64,000 nucleotides of DNA from Prunus persica (lineage: Eukaryota > Streptophyta > Magnoliopsida > Rosales > Rosaceae). The stretch lies in contig NC_034010.1 in the NCBI RefSeq assembly GCF_000346465.2, forward strand, positions 23,408,570 through 23,472,569. Direction: 5' to 3'. Position numbers and translations under genes: made by a program. Numbering within the stretch: the stretch's first letter is position 1; the number at the start of each line of letters is the position of its first letter. Positions 11,552 through 23,149 of this stretch are shown here, one piece after another. Below the pieces are notes generated by a model. That model searched no databases, was not told the DNA's origin, and worked only from the letters and a program-made list of their open reading frames with translations.

Positions 11552-12709
11552 TTTCCATATATATATATCTACATTCTCATTTATTTCATTTCATTTAAAA
11601 TTACATTAATTTATACTGAAGTTTTGACTTCTTTTTTCTCCCCATGTTTTAAACATGCATGCATGCATGGTTATATTTTCAAGAAAGCTAGCCCAGCCGG
11701 TCGGACGGTTGGTGCACAAGATAACTCTCTTTTTTGCCTTTCCGGATAAGAAACCATTTCCCGACTGATGGGCATTCGATAAGATGGTGATCGCGGATTA
11801 CAAACATCATACCAAATTAACTAGTGGCCGTTAAAATTATGTATATGTACGATTTTCAATTTAGTTTGATTTTTCTGTACGTGTAAAAACTATGTTTAGA
11901 TGGTGGCAAGAAATTAGACGGTTTCGATTATACAATTAAGTTGCACAACACAAATGTGATGGAATTAATAAGATACAAGGATTGTTTGACACTTTTTCCT
12001 TTAAAAAAAAGAAGAAAATAATTGTATAAGCCTCCTCTTTTGTTTCTTCTTTTTCTTTTTCTTTTTAATTTTGTTTACCCTTTGATTAATTTCAAACCAC
12101 TGGCACTTTGACCTTATTGTTATATCATATAAGAATAGCAACTCTTTATTCTCTTTCAGCTTTTTCACCTTTCCTTTTTCACTCATCAAAGGGTCACTTG
12201 CTAAAATCAATGCAATTAGCATAACTAATTGTGACATTTTAATACTTGATATGTCCATGTATCCTATTGAACACGGATTATGATGAGTTAATTACCCCTT
12301 AAACGTAAGCCTCGATCACTTTATGTGATCAGGAACCCTTTTTAACCCCACATTGATACCTTTTTTAAAAAAAAAAAAAAAAAAACTGTGAATGGATAAG
12401 AACTTGTAAAGCATATATTCCCGACAAAAACATCTTGAAAACAAAATTACCAATTGATTTTCTACTCACTTTACATTATGCAATTAGATGTAAGGAGAAT
12501 CTTGTAAAGAAGTTTTTGAAATCGACTTCAATCAACTTTCCTTGACAACTACTATTAAAATTCCATGAAAATGAGATATTTTTGCATATTTGAAAAGAAG
12601 CAATTGAACCAGATTCTGTGACAATGCTACGTTGACAAAGTAGCTTTCACTGATTGGCAGATCTCAAAATGGTTTCTATTTCCGATCCTTTGCCTGAATT
12701 GGTGATGGA
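11552..12709. other. Intergenic, nothing recognised
   Basis: AT-rich DNA with a long poly(A) run at 12367-12385. Frames are short and low-complexity (lysine-rich from A runs). Confidence 0.5.
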
Positions 12710-13610
12710 CTGTGTAGCACCGACGACATTCCATTAGGCCAAAGTGTTGGAGTGTTTGACGCGCGGACATGTAGACACACTTTGAACACGGCTTGGACAG
12801 ACAGATATGCTTTGGATACGGTTTGGACATAGGTCAACGGTCAAGATACTTTTTGGACACAATCAAGACACTTTTGGACACGGTCAACTGAAGTCAAGAT
12901 ACGATATGAACTATTTTGAAAATTTTAAAACAAAAACTCATAATTTTTGAAATAGTTTTAAAAAGTAGGCTTTTCTTCTCTCCCAACCAGCCGGATCTTT
13001 CATGAAAAAAAAATTCAGCTTTTCTTCTCTCCCTCTCCACATATCTCAGTTTTATCATATTTATGGCTTCGATTTTTTGTTTAAATATATTTTTTTCTTT
13101 GTTCCTTTGTAGCGGAGCTGATATTTTTGGTTGACTAAATTGATAACAATTTGGTCGTGCGAGAAGCATCTTTTTGAGTGGGTAATTCATTCATTTTGTT
13201 TCTTTTTTATTTCTATTTTTTATGCTAAGCCAATTCTTATTTTATGAGGTGGGACATCGTTTTATGTGTGAATAAATATGTGTATAGTGCTTTATTTTGT
13301 TTAGGGAATGATGAGTAATGCTAATTCAAATGAGGCCTCCTTTCAACAAAAAAAAAATAAAATAAAATAAAATTTGTGGTGTATTAATTATTATGTATAA
13401 ATGAGAATATAAGTACTTTGTTTTGTTTTATTATATTATGACATTGAAGTATTGAGTATGTATTATTTTTAATATATATATACTATTAGAATTTTATTAA
13501 AATTTATTATTATTTTAATTGTCGTGTCCTAACCGTGTCAGTATTTTAATTTTTTGAGATTTTCGGTGTCGTCATGTCGCGTTTTTGTGTCCGTTTCTGT
13601 AAAACATAGG
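12710..13610. mobile_element. Possible decayed DNA transposon
   Basis: The left edge holds TGTGTAGCACCGACGACATT and many GGACAC/TTGGACACGG words. The right edge holds CGGTGTCGTCATGTCGCGTT, TGTGTCC and ACATAGG in roughly inverted sense. Such GTGTCCGTGTCGGTGCTACA-type ends are common in plant TIR elements. The match is poor, there is no transposase and I saw no target duplication. Confidence 0.3.
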
Positions 13611-14118
13611 TAATGGACTCAATGTGTTGCATTAGAAAAACCTCTTTCCCTTTTCTTTTTTTTTTAAAAACATGTTTTTATGCATTAGAAAAACCTATTA
13701 CGCTATAATACATGCTTTTATGTAGTAATATTACACACTGAAATATAACTCATTATGTGAGTTGATTATTTAACGTGACGATGTTTTAGTACCATATAAT
13801 AATTTGTCATTGAGTAAAGATATAATTTTTTTTTTTTCTTAAAATGTATTAGAAGAGAACGTCTAATTGTAAACAAAAAATAAGGTTGGCAAGAACCTTG
13901 AAAGCCCAAGGTTTACGAGAAGTGGTCGGGCTCAATTCTTGTTGGTCCATCTCATTACAAAGCAGTTTGTGGAAGCCCATAGGACCCTACTGATCAGAAA
14001 AAGAAATACGGCCCACGTAGTTAGCCTACCTAACTAATACTTTTTATTTCTTCAAAATTTATCCCCCTTATATAGTCCCTTGACCCCAAATAAAAAACAT
14101 CCTCCCTGTACAAGAAGG
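13611..14118. other. Intergenic, nothing recognised
   Basis: AT-rich DNA without supported genes or clear repeats. Confidence 0.5.
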
Positions 14119-14264
14119 GCATTGCTATTTGTATCACTTTTATTGATCATATGCTGATCACGTTTTTAATACAAATGAATACCACATATATTGATGGAGT
14201 CCACTTTTATTAGAGATGTGATCCGCAAAGTGATTAGTTAAAAGTAATACAAAGAGCGTCATTG
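14119..14264. mobile_element. Short MITE, about 146 bp
   Basis: The left end GGCATTGCTATTTGTATCAC..TTTT and the right end AAAAGTAATACAAAGAGCGT..CATT are imperfect inverted repeats. The centre (GATGGAGTCCACTTTTATTA..GAGATGTGAT) resembles the element at 11433-11551, so both may be members of one group. No coding capacity. Confidence 0.55.
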
Positions 14265-15177
14265 ATATAAGAAATGCTTATTGACGAGGTGTTTTTGTTT
14301 GAGAAGGACGGGTAGATGAAATGTAAACAAACTTGTTGAAGTGAGGCAGTCCTTCTCATCTGCTCAGCTAACAACATATATTGTTTATTAATTGGTCAAA
14401 TGATGGGTTGATTGTGTGGGAAAAAGAGCATTAATATATAGGTCTTGTCCAATGTATTGCAAAGGGAAATGACAATAACCATCAATTGATGTTCTAACTC
14501 AATTAATTTTTCCTCCTTTTCATTTTTGTTAACTTCTAACTATACTCGTGATGTTTGTTTTTTGTTTGTTTACACAAGCGATATTAAAAAATAAAGATTC
14601 TATTAAGAACCTCAATTAAGTGCGTGCATGATAATTATCTTAAACAGTTGAGTTACAAACCATTGCATAAATGCTTTGAGAAAACCTGAAAATAATAAGT
14701 CATTCAAACTCCCTTCCACTCCCTTCCATGCATCAAGGAAGTTAAAGCAATGTTTCGAAGAACAAAAAACACATGGACCCAACTATTATTGCACTAATTA
14801 TCAATACATAAATGATGAGTTCTTTTCTATAATTGGATTCTTAAAGTTTTTCTCATTAACATTAACGGGGTTTACACTAATTAACTAATCAAAGAACACA
14901 AACAAAGGGAAAGTAGAAAAGTGTAACCATTTAAACCTAATGGTTTATCAAGAAAATATTATAAATACTAAAAAAACCAATAAATCTACACTGATTAAGG
15001 AAACATTTCATATGCATGGCCCTTTCATAATTCATACACAATGCAACAAATCGAGAAAAGAAACAACCCAAAAGATTGAAACATAAAATAAATAAATAAA
15101 TAAAAAGGGGGGGCTCTAAATATCTGATCTCAACATTACATTAATTATATATTATATCTACATGACCATACTTTTTT
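14265..15177. other. Intergenic and 3' flank of the PADRE gene
   Basis: No supported gene. The part near 15080-15177 (AAATAAATAAATAAATAAA and AT-rich sequence) is the likely 3' UTR and polyadenylation zone of the minus-strand gene that ends at 15178. Confidence 0.45.
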
Positions 15178-15738
15178 TCATGATGCCGACTCCTTCCAAC
15201 TGCTAGACACACTCCACTGATCCGAACCCGCCGCCGACGAGTTCCCTCCGGTGCCGCACTTGGCCACCGTCCTCACACTCTCAATCAAAGCCTCAGTGCG
15301 AGCCTCCTGCGACAAAATCTCCGACAGCTGCTCCGGGCTTATTACAAGCTTCACCTTCCAAACCCCGCTACTATTGTACCTCGGAAACACTTCGGGGTCT
15401 GCCCTCTTCCTAAGCAACCCTTGGCTGTCGCACGACATGCGGTACGGCGTAGAAACGGCGCCGTTGGGGTTTACGTTGATGTTTTCGTGGTCTTTCGGGG
15501 TGGACTTGTAGGGGTTGAGAGGGAGGAGATAGTAGAGCTCTTTGGGATGAAGCTCTTCGTTGTGGAGGAGAGGTTGGGCGAAGAGGTCGCGGGATTTGAA
15601 GATGGCGTGGCCTGGGAACTCGGTGGTTATGGCGTTGGCTGTGATTGGGGCATAGAGCTCCATTATTCCCCCGCTGGAAGTCACCACCTTCACCATCTCC
15701 TCTGCCTCTCCAAACCCTTTGAACACACAATTTCCCAT
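15178..15738 (-). CDS. PADRE (DUF4228) domain protein, 186 aa
   Basis: Single-exon gene encoding a complete PADRE/DUF4228 protein, a plant family often induced by pathogens and abiotic stress; its molecular role is unknown. The N-terminus MGNCVFKGFGEAEEMVKVVT has Gly2 and Cys4, which fit N-myristoylation and palmitoylation and so membrane attachment (inference). Next come the family blocks GIMELYAPITANAITTEF, GHAIF and ELYYLLPL (about residue 70). The C-terminal block VWKVKLVISPEQLSEILSQE precedes a serine-rich end. Length is normal for the family. The start is the only ATG giving the canonical MGNC. No lesion seen. The C-terminal KVKLVISPEQLSEIL block resembles the KVRMTxKQxxELM block of the small genes at 23.7 and 25.6 kb. 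Confidence 0.9.
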   Translation of the reverse strand: MGNCVFKGFGEAEEMVKVVTSSGGIMELYAPITANAITTEFPGHAIFKSRDLFAQPLLHNEELHPKELYYLLPLNPYKSTPKDHENINVNPNGAVSTPYRMSCDSQGLLRKRADPEVFPRYNSSGVWKVKLVISPEQLSEILSQEARTEALIESVRTVAKCGTGGNSSAAGSDQWSVSSSWKESAS

Positions 15739-17287
15739 CTCATATGTGAATGTGTATAGAAGGAGGATTTTTTTGGGATATAGGGTGGTTAATTTTTTTG
15801 AGGGTTTTTAATTAATTAGGTCGACAGCCGACACAAGAATGCTTTAATTTCTTTACAATCCAAAAAGGCAACTTTTTTTCTTGTAGGGACAATATTTGGT
15901 GCTTAATTGGTCATTAATTAGTTTAATCAATACTATTTCATCACACAAAGAAACGAATCGTGTCATTGAGTTGATGTGGGCCATATGGCTTTTTAGTGAA
16001 AACAAAACTTGTATGTATTCGTTGGAGTAATATTGAGGTACTTGTTGTGTTGTAATTGTTGGCATGCGAGGGTCAACGTTTGGGGAGAATTTTGACAAAT
16101 TGACCATCTTGGCGGTGGGTTAACTCATGGTGAAGCACCCCCCCCCCTCCCCCCAGCATGTGTACTGTAGACTCTGTACCTCTCGATCTCTACTTTTATC
16201 ATTTGCATCCCACGATGGGAGGCTGTAGGCCCTACGCCAGTTTATCATACGCTAGCCTGAAGACGACATCGTTGTGCGATGAACAGTTTCTGCATTAACG
16301 AAATCTAACTTAGTGGAAAATGACTTTAATTTGTAGATTCATAATCTAAAGTTTGAGTACTCTAATAAGACATTGTCAATGTGTGAGAAAACCCTATCTC
16401 ATCTTCTGAACTAGAAAAAAAATTTCATGCACTTTGATTTATAGTAGAAAACCTTATATAAAACGGAGATAGCACTGTTTTGTTATTTCCGACCAATCAC
16501 GTTATATCAAATAGAAAAGTTATCGCGCGTGACATAACGTAACTGATCAAAAATAAAAAAACAGTGTTATTCCCGTTGCACACAAGTGTTTCTCCTTACT
16601 TAACCGTTAGAGTACATTTGGTCAGCAGCAATGTAATTGGTGGCATTAATTCTTATCGGTTTCTTTGATTCGACGCGTGATATAAGTTGATCCAGTTAGA
16701 TAGAAGGCTTTTTTTGTCCACCACCATGCACATACAGCTTTCGGTTTTCACTCAATTGCATTTTGAAATTTGGTTTTCCTTGGTGATGATTGCATTATAA
16801 CTTTTAAGTGGTTTGGTATTCTAAGCAAGCAGCCAAAAAGAAAGTGGAATGGGAGTTTTGGCCAAAAACTTAAGGTGAGATTTATGTTAATTTGGGATTC
16901 AATTTCAGCACAAGATGCCTAAACTTAAAATGCTAGCTAGGGGGTGAGAAAGACATCATTTCCTACAAAGGGTGGTGTTTTTTAGTGACAATAACAACAA
17001 CAAAGAAAACACTAATTATGTTATGCCCCTCTTTTAGCTGAGCTGTGATTGCACCTAGCTAGCTAAGCTTACTTTACTCTGCTCAGCACGGGTTGCCCAA
17101 TTCAAAGGATCTCAGACACAACTCAAAACATGAATTCATGTGGGCTTGCATAATATATGTAGCAAGTGGAGACCTTGCCTGCCCAGGTCACTTTGAAGAG
17201 GCAGTAATTTCAATTTTGAAACAAGGGATCATTACATGGCCATCAAATGACTTTTTATGCAGATAACGGCATGGTAATGATTTAACC
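15739..17287. other. Promoter side of the PADRE gene and intergenic DNA
   Basis: The first few hundred bases are the 5' flank of the minus-strand PADRE gene. A poly(C) tract lies at 16138-16157. No other gene or tRNA seen. Confidence 0.5.
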
Positions 17288-17330
17288 TAGGGGTGGCAAA
17301 ATATTTTAAATATTTTGAAGTTTCAAAGCG
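17288..17330. mobile_element. Lone hAT-like terminus
   Basis: CCTAGGGGTGGCAAAATATT matches the TAGGGGTGGC start of the hAT-like element at 61949. No matching right end was found, so this is at best a fragment. Confidence 0.3.
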
Positions 17331-17772
17331 TGGATTGGGATGATTTACCCAAGTTATATTTTTTTTCACCTTTTTTTTTAATGAGTTATACTAGTTAATC
17401 TTTAACTTGTGGTTCTCTTATACATTAAAATCATAAATAGAAAGGGAATAGACCTCCAACTCTAAAAAACAAAACAAAAATAAGACAAAAAGATTGGTAT
17501 ATATATCTTAGAAATTTCCTCCAACCATTATTATTCAAGTGTACTTAGACCTACTTCAGAAATTGTAACTTGTCATTTTGGTCTTCAATGTGATCATTAC
17601 CGTTCGGCGCCCCTTGGACCGACATGGTCTCCCTCGGAGATTTGAAAGCTATCAATTTTAGCGCTGTCGTATAGCATGTTTGTGCACTGAGTTGGTCTCC
17701 TCGGACCATACCCGTGAATTTCATCAGCACTATGTGGGGGGATAGGTGTGCCCTGATTCTAGTGAGTGTCGT

Positions 17773-18489
17773 TCATCCTACTATGACGTTATATGCCGTT
17801 GGGCAGTCGACAATGAGAAATTGGTCATAGATCATCATTTTTCGTGGGGCGACGCCGAAGGCGATGGGTAGACTAATACTGCCGACTGGCTGGACCAGGT
17901 CCCCGGAGAAATTGAGTAGGGGCGTTAGCTGCCGATTGACCTGGCTATCATCTATTCCCATTCCTCTGAAGGCATCGGCAAAGATTACGTTTATCGAACT
18001 TCCCGTGTCGATCAGCACCCGCCCTACGTAGCAGTCGGCGATTTCAGCTCGGATGATCATCGGGTCATTGTGGGGGTAGAGGATCCCCTCTTCCTCTTCC
18101 TCGCAAAATGTGATGGGTTCCCATCGAACCTTCGGCGTTTTGCAATGCCAATTAACCTCTATGCAGAAGACTTGTGGGTAATGGGCGGCCCGAACATATT
18201 GCTTCATCGAACGATTGGATAACCTCACCAGAGTGGGGCCACCGCTGATGATGCTAATCATGTTGATTTGTCGATTCGCTTTTGGTACTGGCGCTTGCGG
18301 TGGTCTGGCAATATATTGATCCAGTTTTCCTTCCCGAATCAAAGGTTTGACGATTTTCCTCAGGCTTATGCATTCTTCGATATTATGGCTATTGTGCTGG
18401 TGGTATCGGCAGAATTTGCCAGTGTTCCGATGGTCCTGCCGATTGGGTTTCCGGTTGACGAGCTTTGGTATTATCTCATGTTCGTTCAT
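17773..18489 (-). pseudogene. Gypsy zinc-knuckle and aspartic protease region
   Basis: An unbroken 238-codon stretch from a downstream ATG. It carries a modified zinc knuckle (CRYHQHNSHNIEEC, about residues 27-40) and a retropepsin-like core with the active-site triplet in VLIDTGSSINVIF (about residues 157-169). It ends at TAYNVIVG, where the family normally continues into a linker and reverse transcriptase; here a stop follows. It is a fragment of the interrupted polyprotein, not a separate gene. Confidence 0.8.
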
Positions 18490-18501
18490 TAAAACAGCCT
18501 C

Positions 18502-19947
18502 TTAAGTGGTATTTAGCAAGGTGAAGACTTCCTGACTACGGTCTTGATTCGGTAAGGGCGCCCGATGCTTGTTGCGACTGTATTTCCCCTTTCCCTTCTT
18601 TGAGTGCCCTTGCCGAGCGTCATGGTTGTCTTTTTGTTTGTGACCTGTCGAATACTTATCGATTCTTTTGACCGGGGCATATGGTGATCCCTGCGTCGAA
18701 TAACTCTTCAGAGCCGGCTCTTCCTGCCGAGCCGAGGGCCGGGACTTTAAGTTGAAGTATTCAGCCTTAGCGTGGATTGCTGCGTGCTTCATTAGCTCGT
18801 AATAGGTGCACCAGTTACTACTGTGCACTAGGTACTGAAAGTGTGAGGACCGAAGACCACTCTTGAAGGCGCCGTAGGCTACCCTGTCATCCGTTTCCGG
18901 ACACCTTAAGTACTCATGACTAAAACGCGCAGCGTATTCCCTTAAAAGCTCGTTCTCCCTTTGCCGAATTGTGTACAGATCATCGGCAGAGTATAGACGG
19001 TCTGTCTGGATCATAAAATGATTGAGAAAAATCTGCTTTAACTCGTCGAATGAGTCTATCGTCCTTGGTTCAAAACGGTAGAACCAATTCAAGGTCGCTC
19101 CGGTAAGCGCTGATGGGAATAGCAGGAATTGCCCCTCGTCGCTGAGACCTTTGCATCCTATGGCCGATTGGAAGGAGTGGAGATGTGTTAGGGGATCTTC
19201 TACCTCGATGTAGAACGGTATGCGAAGTGGTTGTACATCCCGACCCTGCCTGGAATGCTTGATAAGGTAGGTGAATGGTCCCGGTCGAAGCTTCCCCAAG
19301 TCGGGCTCCTGTGAGCGAGTTCAGTCATCCTCCATCTTCTGAACTTTCTGGAAAATGAGTCGGATGACCGAGTCTCGACTGGGGACTTCTTCGGATTTGA
19401 AGTCCTACAACTACCTTTGCGACCTCCTTAGGTTGACTTCGGAATATCGTGTCGACGTTGCCAAACAGTAGGTCGATTCTCGTGTTTGGGAAGGGACATA
19501 CTCGTGGTCGGATTCTGCCATGGATTCTAGACCCCGCACCTTCCGGATGGGGGATTTATTTCCTAAAACCCTCATTCGTGAGTCTCTGGGGTGTGCATTA
19601 ATCATGATTGGAGATTTTTACCTTTTGGCTTCCCTATCGTTAATCCGATGGCGGCAATCGGAGTAAACCTTCTTTGGTACGTGGGGCTTGTCTTTAGGTG
19701 CCAGGATTACTAGCTGTTTGGAGGGTGCAGGCGTTGCCTTTGTCCCCTTCTTATCTTTCCTCTGCCGACTCGGAGTTCGCAGGCTCTGGGACGACTGAGT
19801 AGTCTGAATGTTTTGCGTTTGCTGCTGGTTTAGCAACTTTTGGGTTTCATCTACTTTGGATGAAAGGAGGTTGTTATGCTCCTGTAGTTTAGCCATATCC
19901 TGCCAAAGGGAAGTGATTTGGGCCAAAAGTTCGGCTTCAGCAGTCAT
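18502..19947 (-). pseudogene. Gypsy gag region, interrupted by stops
   Basis: From the ATG at 19947 a coiled, glutamine-rich leader (LAQITSLWQDMAKLQEHNNL) runs to a stop at 19618. The same frame continues through stops at 19411 and 19321 into the gag domain proper (from about 19299): FSHEYLRCPETDDRVAYGAF and similar blocks up to the basic KKGKGKYSRNKHR tail. Another stop at 18502-18504 (LLNTT*EAVLMNE) separates it from the zinc-knuckle/protease part. All parts share one frame, so the damage is by substitution, not frameshift. Confidence 0.8.
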
Positions 19948-20098
19948 TTGTATTACAGATGAGCTGCCAAAGGGAATGTAAGGGGTAGCGCTGGGCTAGC
20001 TCCACTCTGCCTTCCGAATGGTAATCCTTCCTTGGGCAAGAATACAGATACTGAAGAGGTCCCCATGCGACTAGGGATAATGGGTCGATTCATATCGC

Positions 20099-20119
20099 TT
20101 CCCACAGACGACGCCAAAT
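20099..20119 (-). other. Primer-binding site region of the Gypsy relic
   Basis: Directly inside the LTR the minus strand reads ATTTGGCGTCGTCTGTGGGA. This resembles the TGGCGCCGTCTGTGGG-type primer site of many plant Ty3/Gypsy elements. Which tRNA primes it was not worked out. Confidence 0.6.
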
Positions 20120-20576
20120 TGTTGATGCAAAAAAGTGGTTCGGCAGTTTTGGGCTCAACTTAGTGATATTGGGCTTTCGGTATGCTTCGGGTCTCGGTAG
20201 AGCATGTGATCTGCAAGACAACGAACGCTCAGTAAGACCTTTAGGTACTGGTGTGGTACCAGCCGAAGGCTCTCCGATGCTTAAGTAAGTACGGATTAGG
20301 CAAGTGATTTAACAAGTCTAAAGGTAATATGTCGAAAGTTCGGATTACCTCCATTTTGGGGAATTGTGCTCCCTTTATAAATCTTGGGAGGTGTGCGGAT
20401 TGTGTAGAATTTCGATGTGGGACTGTGGATCTTCGTTATGGATACGTCACGTGTCCGGTCGGCACTTGTGCTTTTATGCTGCAATTGGCACGCCTTGGGT
20501 GCCGAGGGCTTCCCTGCCGATGATCGGATTTATCCACGTATTCAGCTCTTATTGATCGCTGATTCTGGTATCAACA
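20120..20576 (-). repeat. 5' LTR of the Gypsy relic, 457 bp
   Basis: On the minus strand the repeat begins TGTTGATACC and ends GCATCAACA, giving TG...CA ends with a 7-bp perfect inverted repeat (TGTTGAT/ATCAACA). A TATA-like TTTATAAA lies at 20374-20381 in the right sense for minus-strand transcription. No partner LTR is in the window, so age by LTR divergence cannot be estimated. Confidence 0.8.
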
Positions 20577-20639
20577 CTCAACAAATTGGCATTTTCTGTA
20601 GCCTATATTGAAGACCAATATGATATATATGTTATAATC

Positions 20640-21500
20640 TTTACTCAAAATATATAACTTCAATATGAAAATTGATTATGAATAACGGGGTGTTAGTTGG
20701 ATTAATCCAGGTCTTTGGTGTGTTTTTAAGTGATCTTAGATTCAAACTCTCGTGGTCCCCATGTATGTGAGTTTTTCCTCCTCCCCCTTCCTAACTTTGG
20801 CAAAAAATACCCTTTACTTAAGCCAAAATGAAGGGGGCAAAATTGCCTGAACCCTTGTTTTTTTAGTTATGGTTAAGTCTGAATTATTGATTGTGTCATG
20901 AAGACCCTTATGTCCACGACCCAATCGCTCCCCTAGGGGAATATGTGCTTCTAAAATATTTTTGATATTGTGCCCAATCCCGAAATTAGTACGCCAAATC
21001 TTTTTATCAATGATTCAATGAAATATTTTGAATTTATGTTAAATTAGTCATAAAAAAATTATTATAATTGATTTTTTGTTTTGTTTTGTTAAAATGAAGG
21101 AGACATATTACAATGATTAAAAAAAAGTCAATGAATAATATGAGGATGATAACTGCAATAAATCCCAATATAAAAAGACCAACACAGATTAATTAATTTT
21201 CAAGTCGTTGTTGTTGAAGAATATGAAGTCTCACATCGAAAACTTGACAAAATTAAATACATAATATAGTGAATGGTTTAACTACTAATATTATCGATGT
21301 TGCTAGTAGTGAGGTGCAAGTCCGTCTCTTTAAAATTTGAACATGGTATTAGAGTAGGTTAATTGACTGGGCCCGATTAAACCTGAATCAAACAAATCCC
21401 CAGAAATTAAATCCCCAAATTAAATAATAAAATTTTTTTTAAAAAAAAAAGAAGGTAAAACAGGTATATGCATGGTAAGTATATGCACAAATTTGGCGAC
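20640..21500. other. Intergenic; left part of the tandem-duplicated unit
   Basis: From about 21085 the sequence matches 23060-23140 and 23510-23540 (GTCAATGAATAATA, AATAAAAAGACCAACACAGA, CAAGTCGTTGTTG). This marks the upstream part of the duplicated unit that carries the small MGN genes. No other gene is seen. Confidence 0.5.
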
Positions 21501-21534
21501 GGACTGATAGAAGGATTGGAGCTTTATAGGGAAA

Positions 21535-21863
21535 ATGAAAAATTGGGTGGGAAGGGACAAAGGGTTGCACCAAATTGAGGATCAAGGAAGTAAAAACAAA
21601 ACGTCAACAAACAGTGAGAATCAAGGTGCGTATGACTAGCAAGCAACTGGAGGAGTTGATGGCGGAACTGCACATAACCAAAGGCCCCGATTCAGAGCTA
21701 GGCTTCGTGATCCTCCAAGATTGCTTGGAAGGTAGGCTTGCCGCCAGTTCGTGTTGTTGCTGCTGTTTTTGGGAATCGTGATCAGGTATCAAAATATGGA
21801 AGTGGTTGGAAGTTAAGCACCATTTGTGAAGGAGGAGGAGAAGAACATGGGCATATTTTGTAA
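21535..21863 (+). pseudogene. Dead first copy of the MGN-W small-protein family
   Basis: Homologous along its full length to the intact copies at 23739 and 25616. Three changes break it. Codon 2 is Lys (MKNWVGR instead of MGNWVGR), which removes the myristoylatable glycine. A 2-base loss near 21612-21616 (AACAGTGAGAAT against AACAGTCTGAGAAT) shifts the frame. A net +1 near 21755-21770 shifts it again. Read through the three frames, the family blocks are still visible: VRIKVRMTSKQLEELMAE, LQDCLEGRL and GWKLSTICEGGGEEHGHIL, ending at TAA 21861-21863. Confidence 0.85.
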
Positions 21864-23140
21864 TAAGAACTCATTAAAAATGTAGAATACTTGCATTGTT
21901 TTCATGTGAGTAAAATAAATGTTGCAACATTATTTTTGTTTTCAGCTAGGAAAATAATTGTACGCTAATGCTAATAACAGTTTAACATGCGTATAGAAGT
22001 TTTTTATTTTGTATTTTAGATGAATTATTTTTACACTTATGTTAAACGGTGATTTGCAGGAATGAGGAATATCTCTTTTTCAAGAAAGGAGGCAAGAGTA
22101 TCCTTTCAGTTATTGATAGTGCATATCCATGGTTTTACTTCACATAGAATTTAGATCGGAATTGTGGGATATTGTTGAAGTAGATCCAGAGATACTGGAT
22201 TTCTGGAATACTTTTATTTTTCTTGAATTCATGTGAGTAATTTTCATATTACCAAGCAAACTCTGGTGAGGTGCATGCATTTAGCCTATTTTGCCACGAT
22301 TATATCATATCCGTTTCCCTAAGCATACGCTTCCTTTTCCTTTCTTGCGTTCTTTGCATAGCCTTCTAGGTTGAGTTTCCATTTTTTATTTTTTGGTTTA
22401 GATAGTTGATTGTGCACCTTCAATGTGAATGTGATATCGAATCTTAGATGTTCTTTGTTTGGTATTATAAATAACTTGGAAATCCTGGATATAATATTCA
22501 CACAAGATTTTGTATTTCATAGGAATATTTTGATGGCTATTATTATTATTTTTTTGGTTAAAAAATGTTTAGGGAGAAGGGAGGCTACCTCATTTCAGGA
22601 TCAAGGCATACCAAAGCCGACGGCTATTATTTTTAATATTATTTATACAATTAAACTTTGCATTTAGCTATAGCAAACGGAAACTCTCAATTATTATTGT
22701 AGATGAGTATTGGTTGATTGACTAAGTTCCCTCCCCTCCATCTCCATGTCAACTTGAAATGTAGTTCTGTGTGCCCATCAATCTAATTGACCAGAGATGA
22801 GCCGCCATGGATCCTTACTAATCTTGACGTTGATCCATTCCATGGGCTCTATGATTTCTGTCATATCTAAACTGCTACCGCAGAGTTTTATGTAACTCGT
22901 TAACAAATGGTGGTTTGTTTTAGAAGTTTCCTATGGTATTTTCCCAATTCAACTTAATCAACGCCTATTGCGGTTCCATTCCATGAACTGCTCCTCTAAT
23001 TGTCCTGCATCAAATTTTTTTTTCCTTTTCTTTTGTCAAAAGGCATGATTACATGCCACAGTAATTATAACTAATAGTCAATGAATAATAGGACGATGAC
23101 ACATTAATTAGAATAAAGCCAGAATAAAAAGACTAACACA
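21864..23140. other. Spacer between the first and second tandem copies
   Basis: No intact gene. From about 23060 the upstream part of the second duplicated unit begins. The rest is AT-rich and shows no domain or tRNA. Confidence 0.5.
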
Positions 23141-23149
23141 AATTAAATT

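Larger units (their letters stand above)
17530..20576 (-). mobile_element. Ty3/Gypsy LTR retrotransposon relic (one LTR, gag, protease)
   Basis: Read on the minus strand, the order is 5' LTR (20576-20120), a primer-binding-type sequence TGGCGTCGTCTGTGGG just inside, a coiled gag leader, a retrotransposon gag domain, a zinc-knuckle-like block and an aspartic protease. The layout, the primer site and the gag wording fit the Tat-like branch of Ty3/Gypsy. After the protease, one more block typical of the linker before reverse transcriptase (MVRGDQLSAQTCYTTAL, about 17580-17700) appears in another frame. Homology then ends near 17530. No reverse transcriptase, integrase or second LTR is present, so the copy is truncated. 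Stops lie in the gag frame at 19618-19620, 19411-19413, 19321-19323 and 18502-18504. Confidence 0.85.

Noticed and set aside
12001..12258. 85-codon minus-strand frame
   Set aside because: Lysine-rich from A/T runs, no domain, no promoter or splice support.
13014..13190. Possible coding frame near 13 kb, minus strand
   Set aside because: Low-complexity and inside a probable decayed transposon.
15410..15759. Long frames on both strands overlapping the PADRE gene
   Set aside because: They are out of frame with a gene whose product matches DUF4228 end to end; GC-rich coding DNA gives such shadows.
16138..16157. Poly(C) tract
   Set aside because: Simple repeat in intergenic DNA; may be a length artefact and has no evident role.
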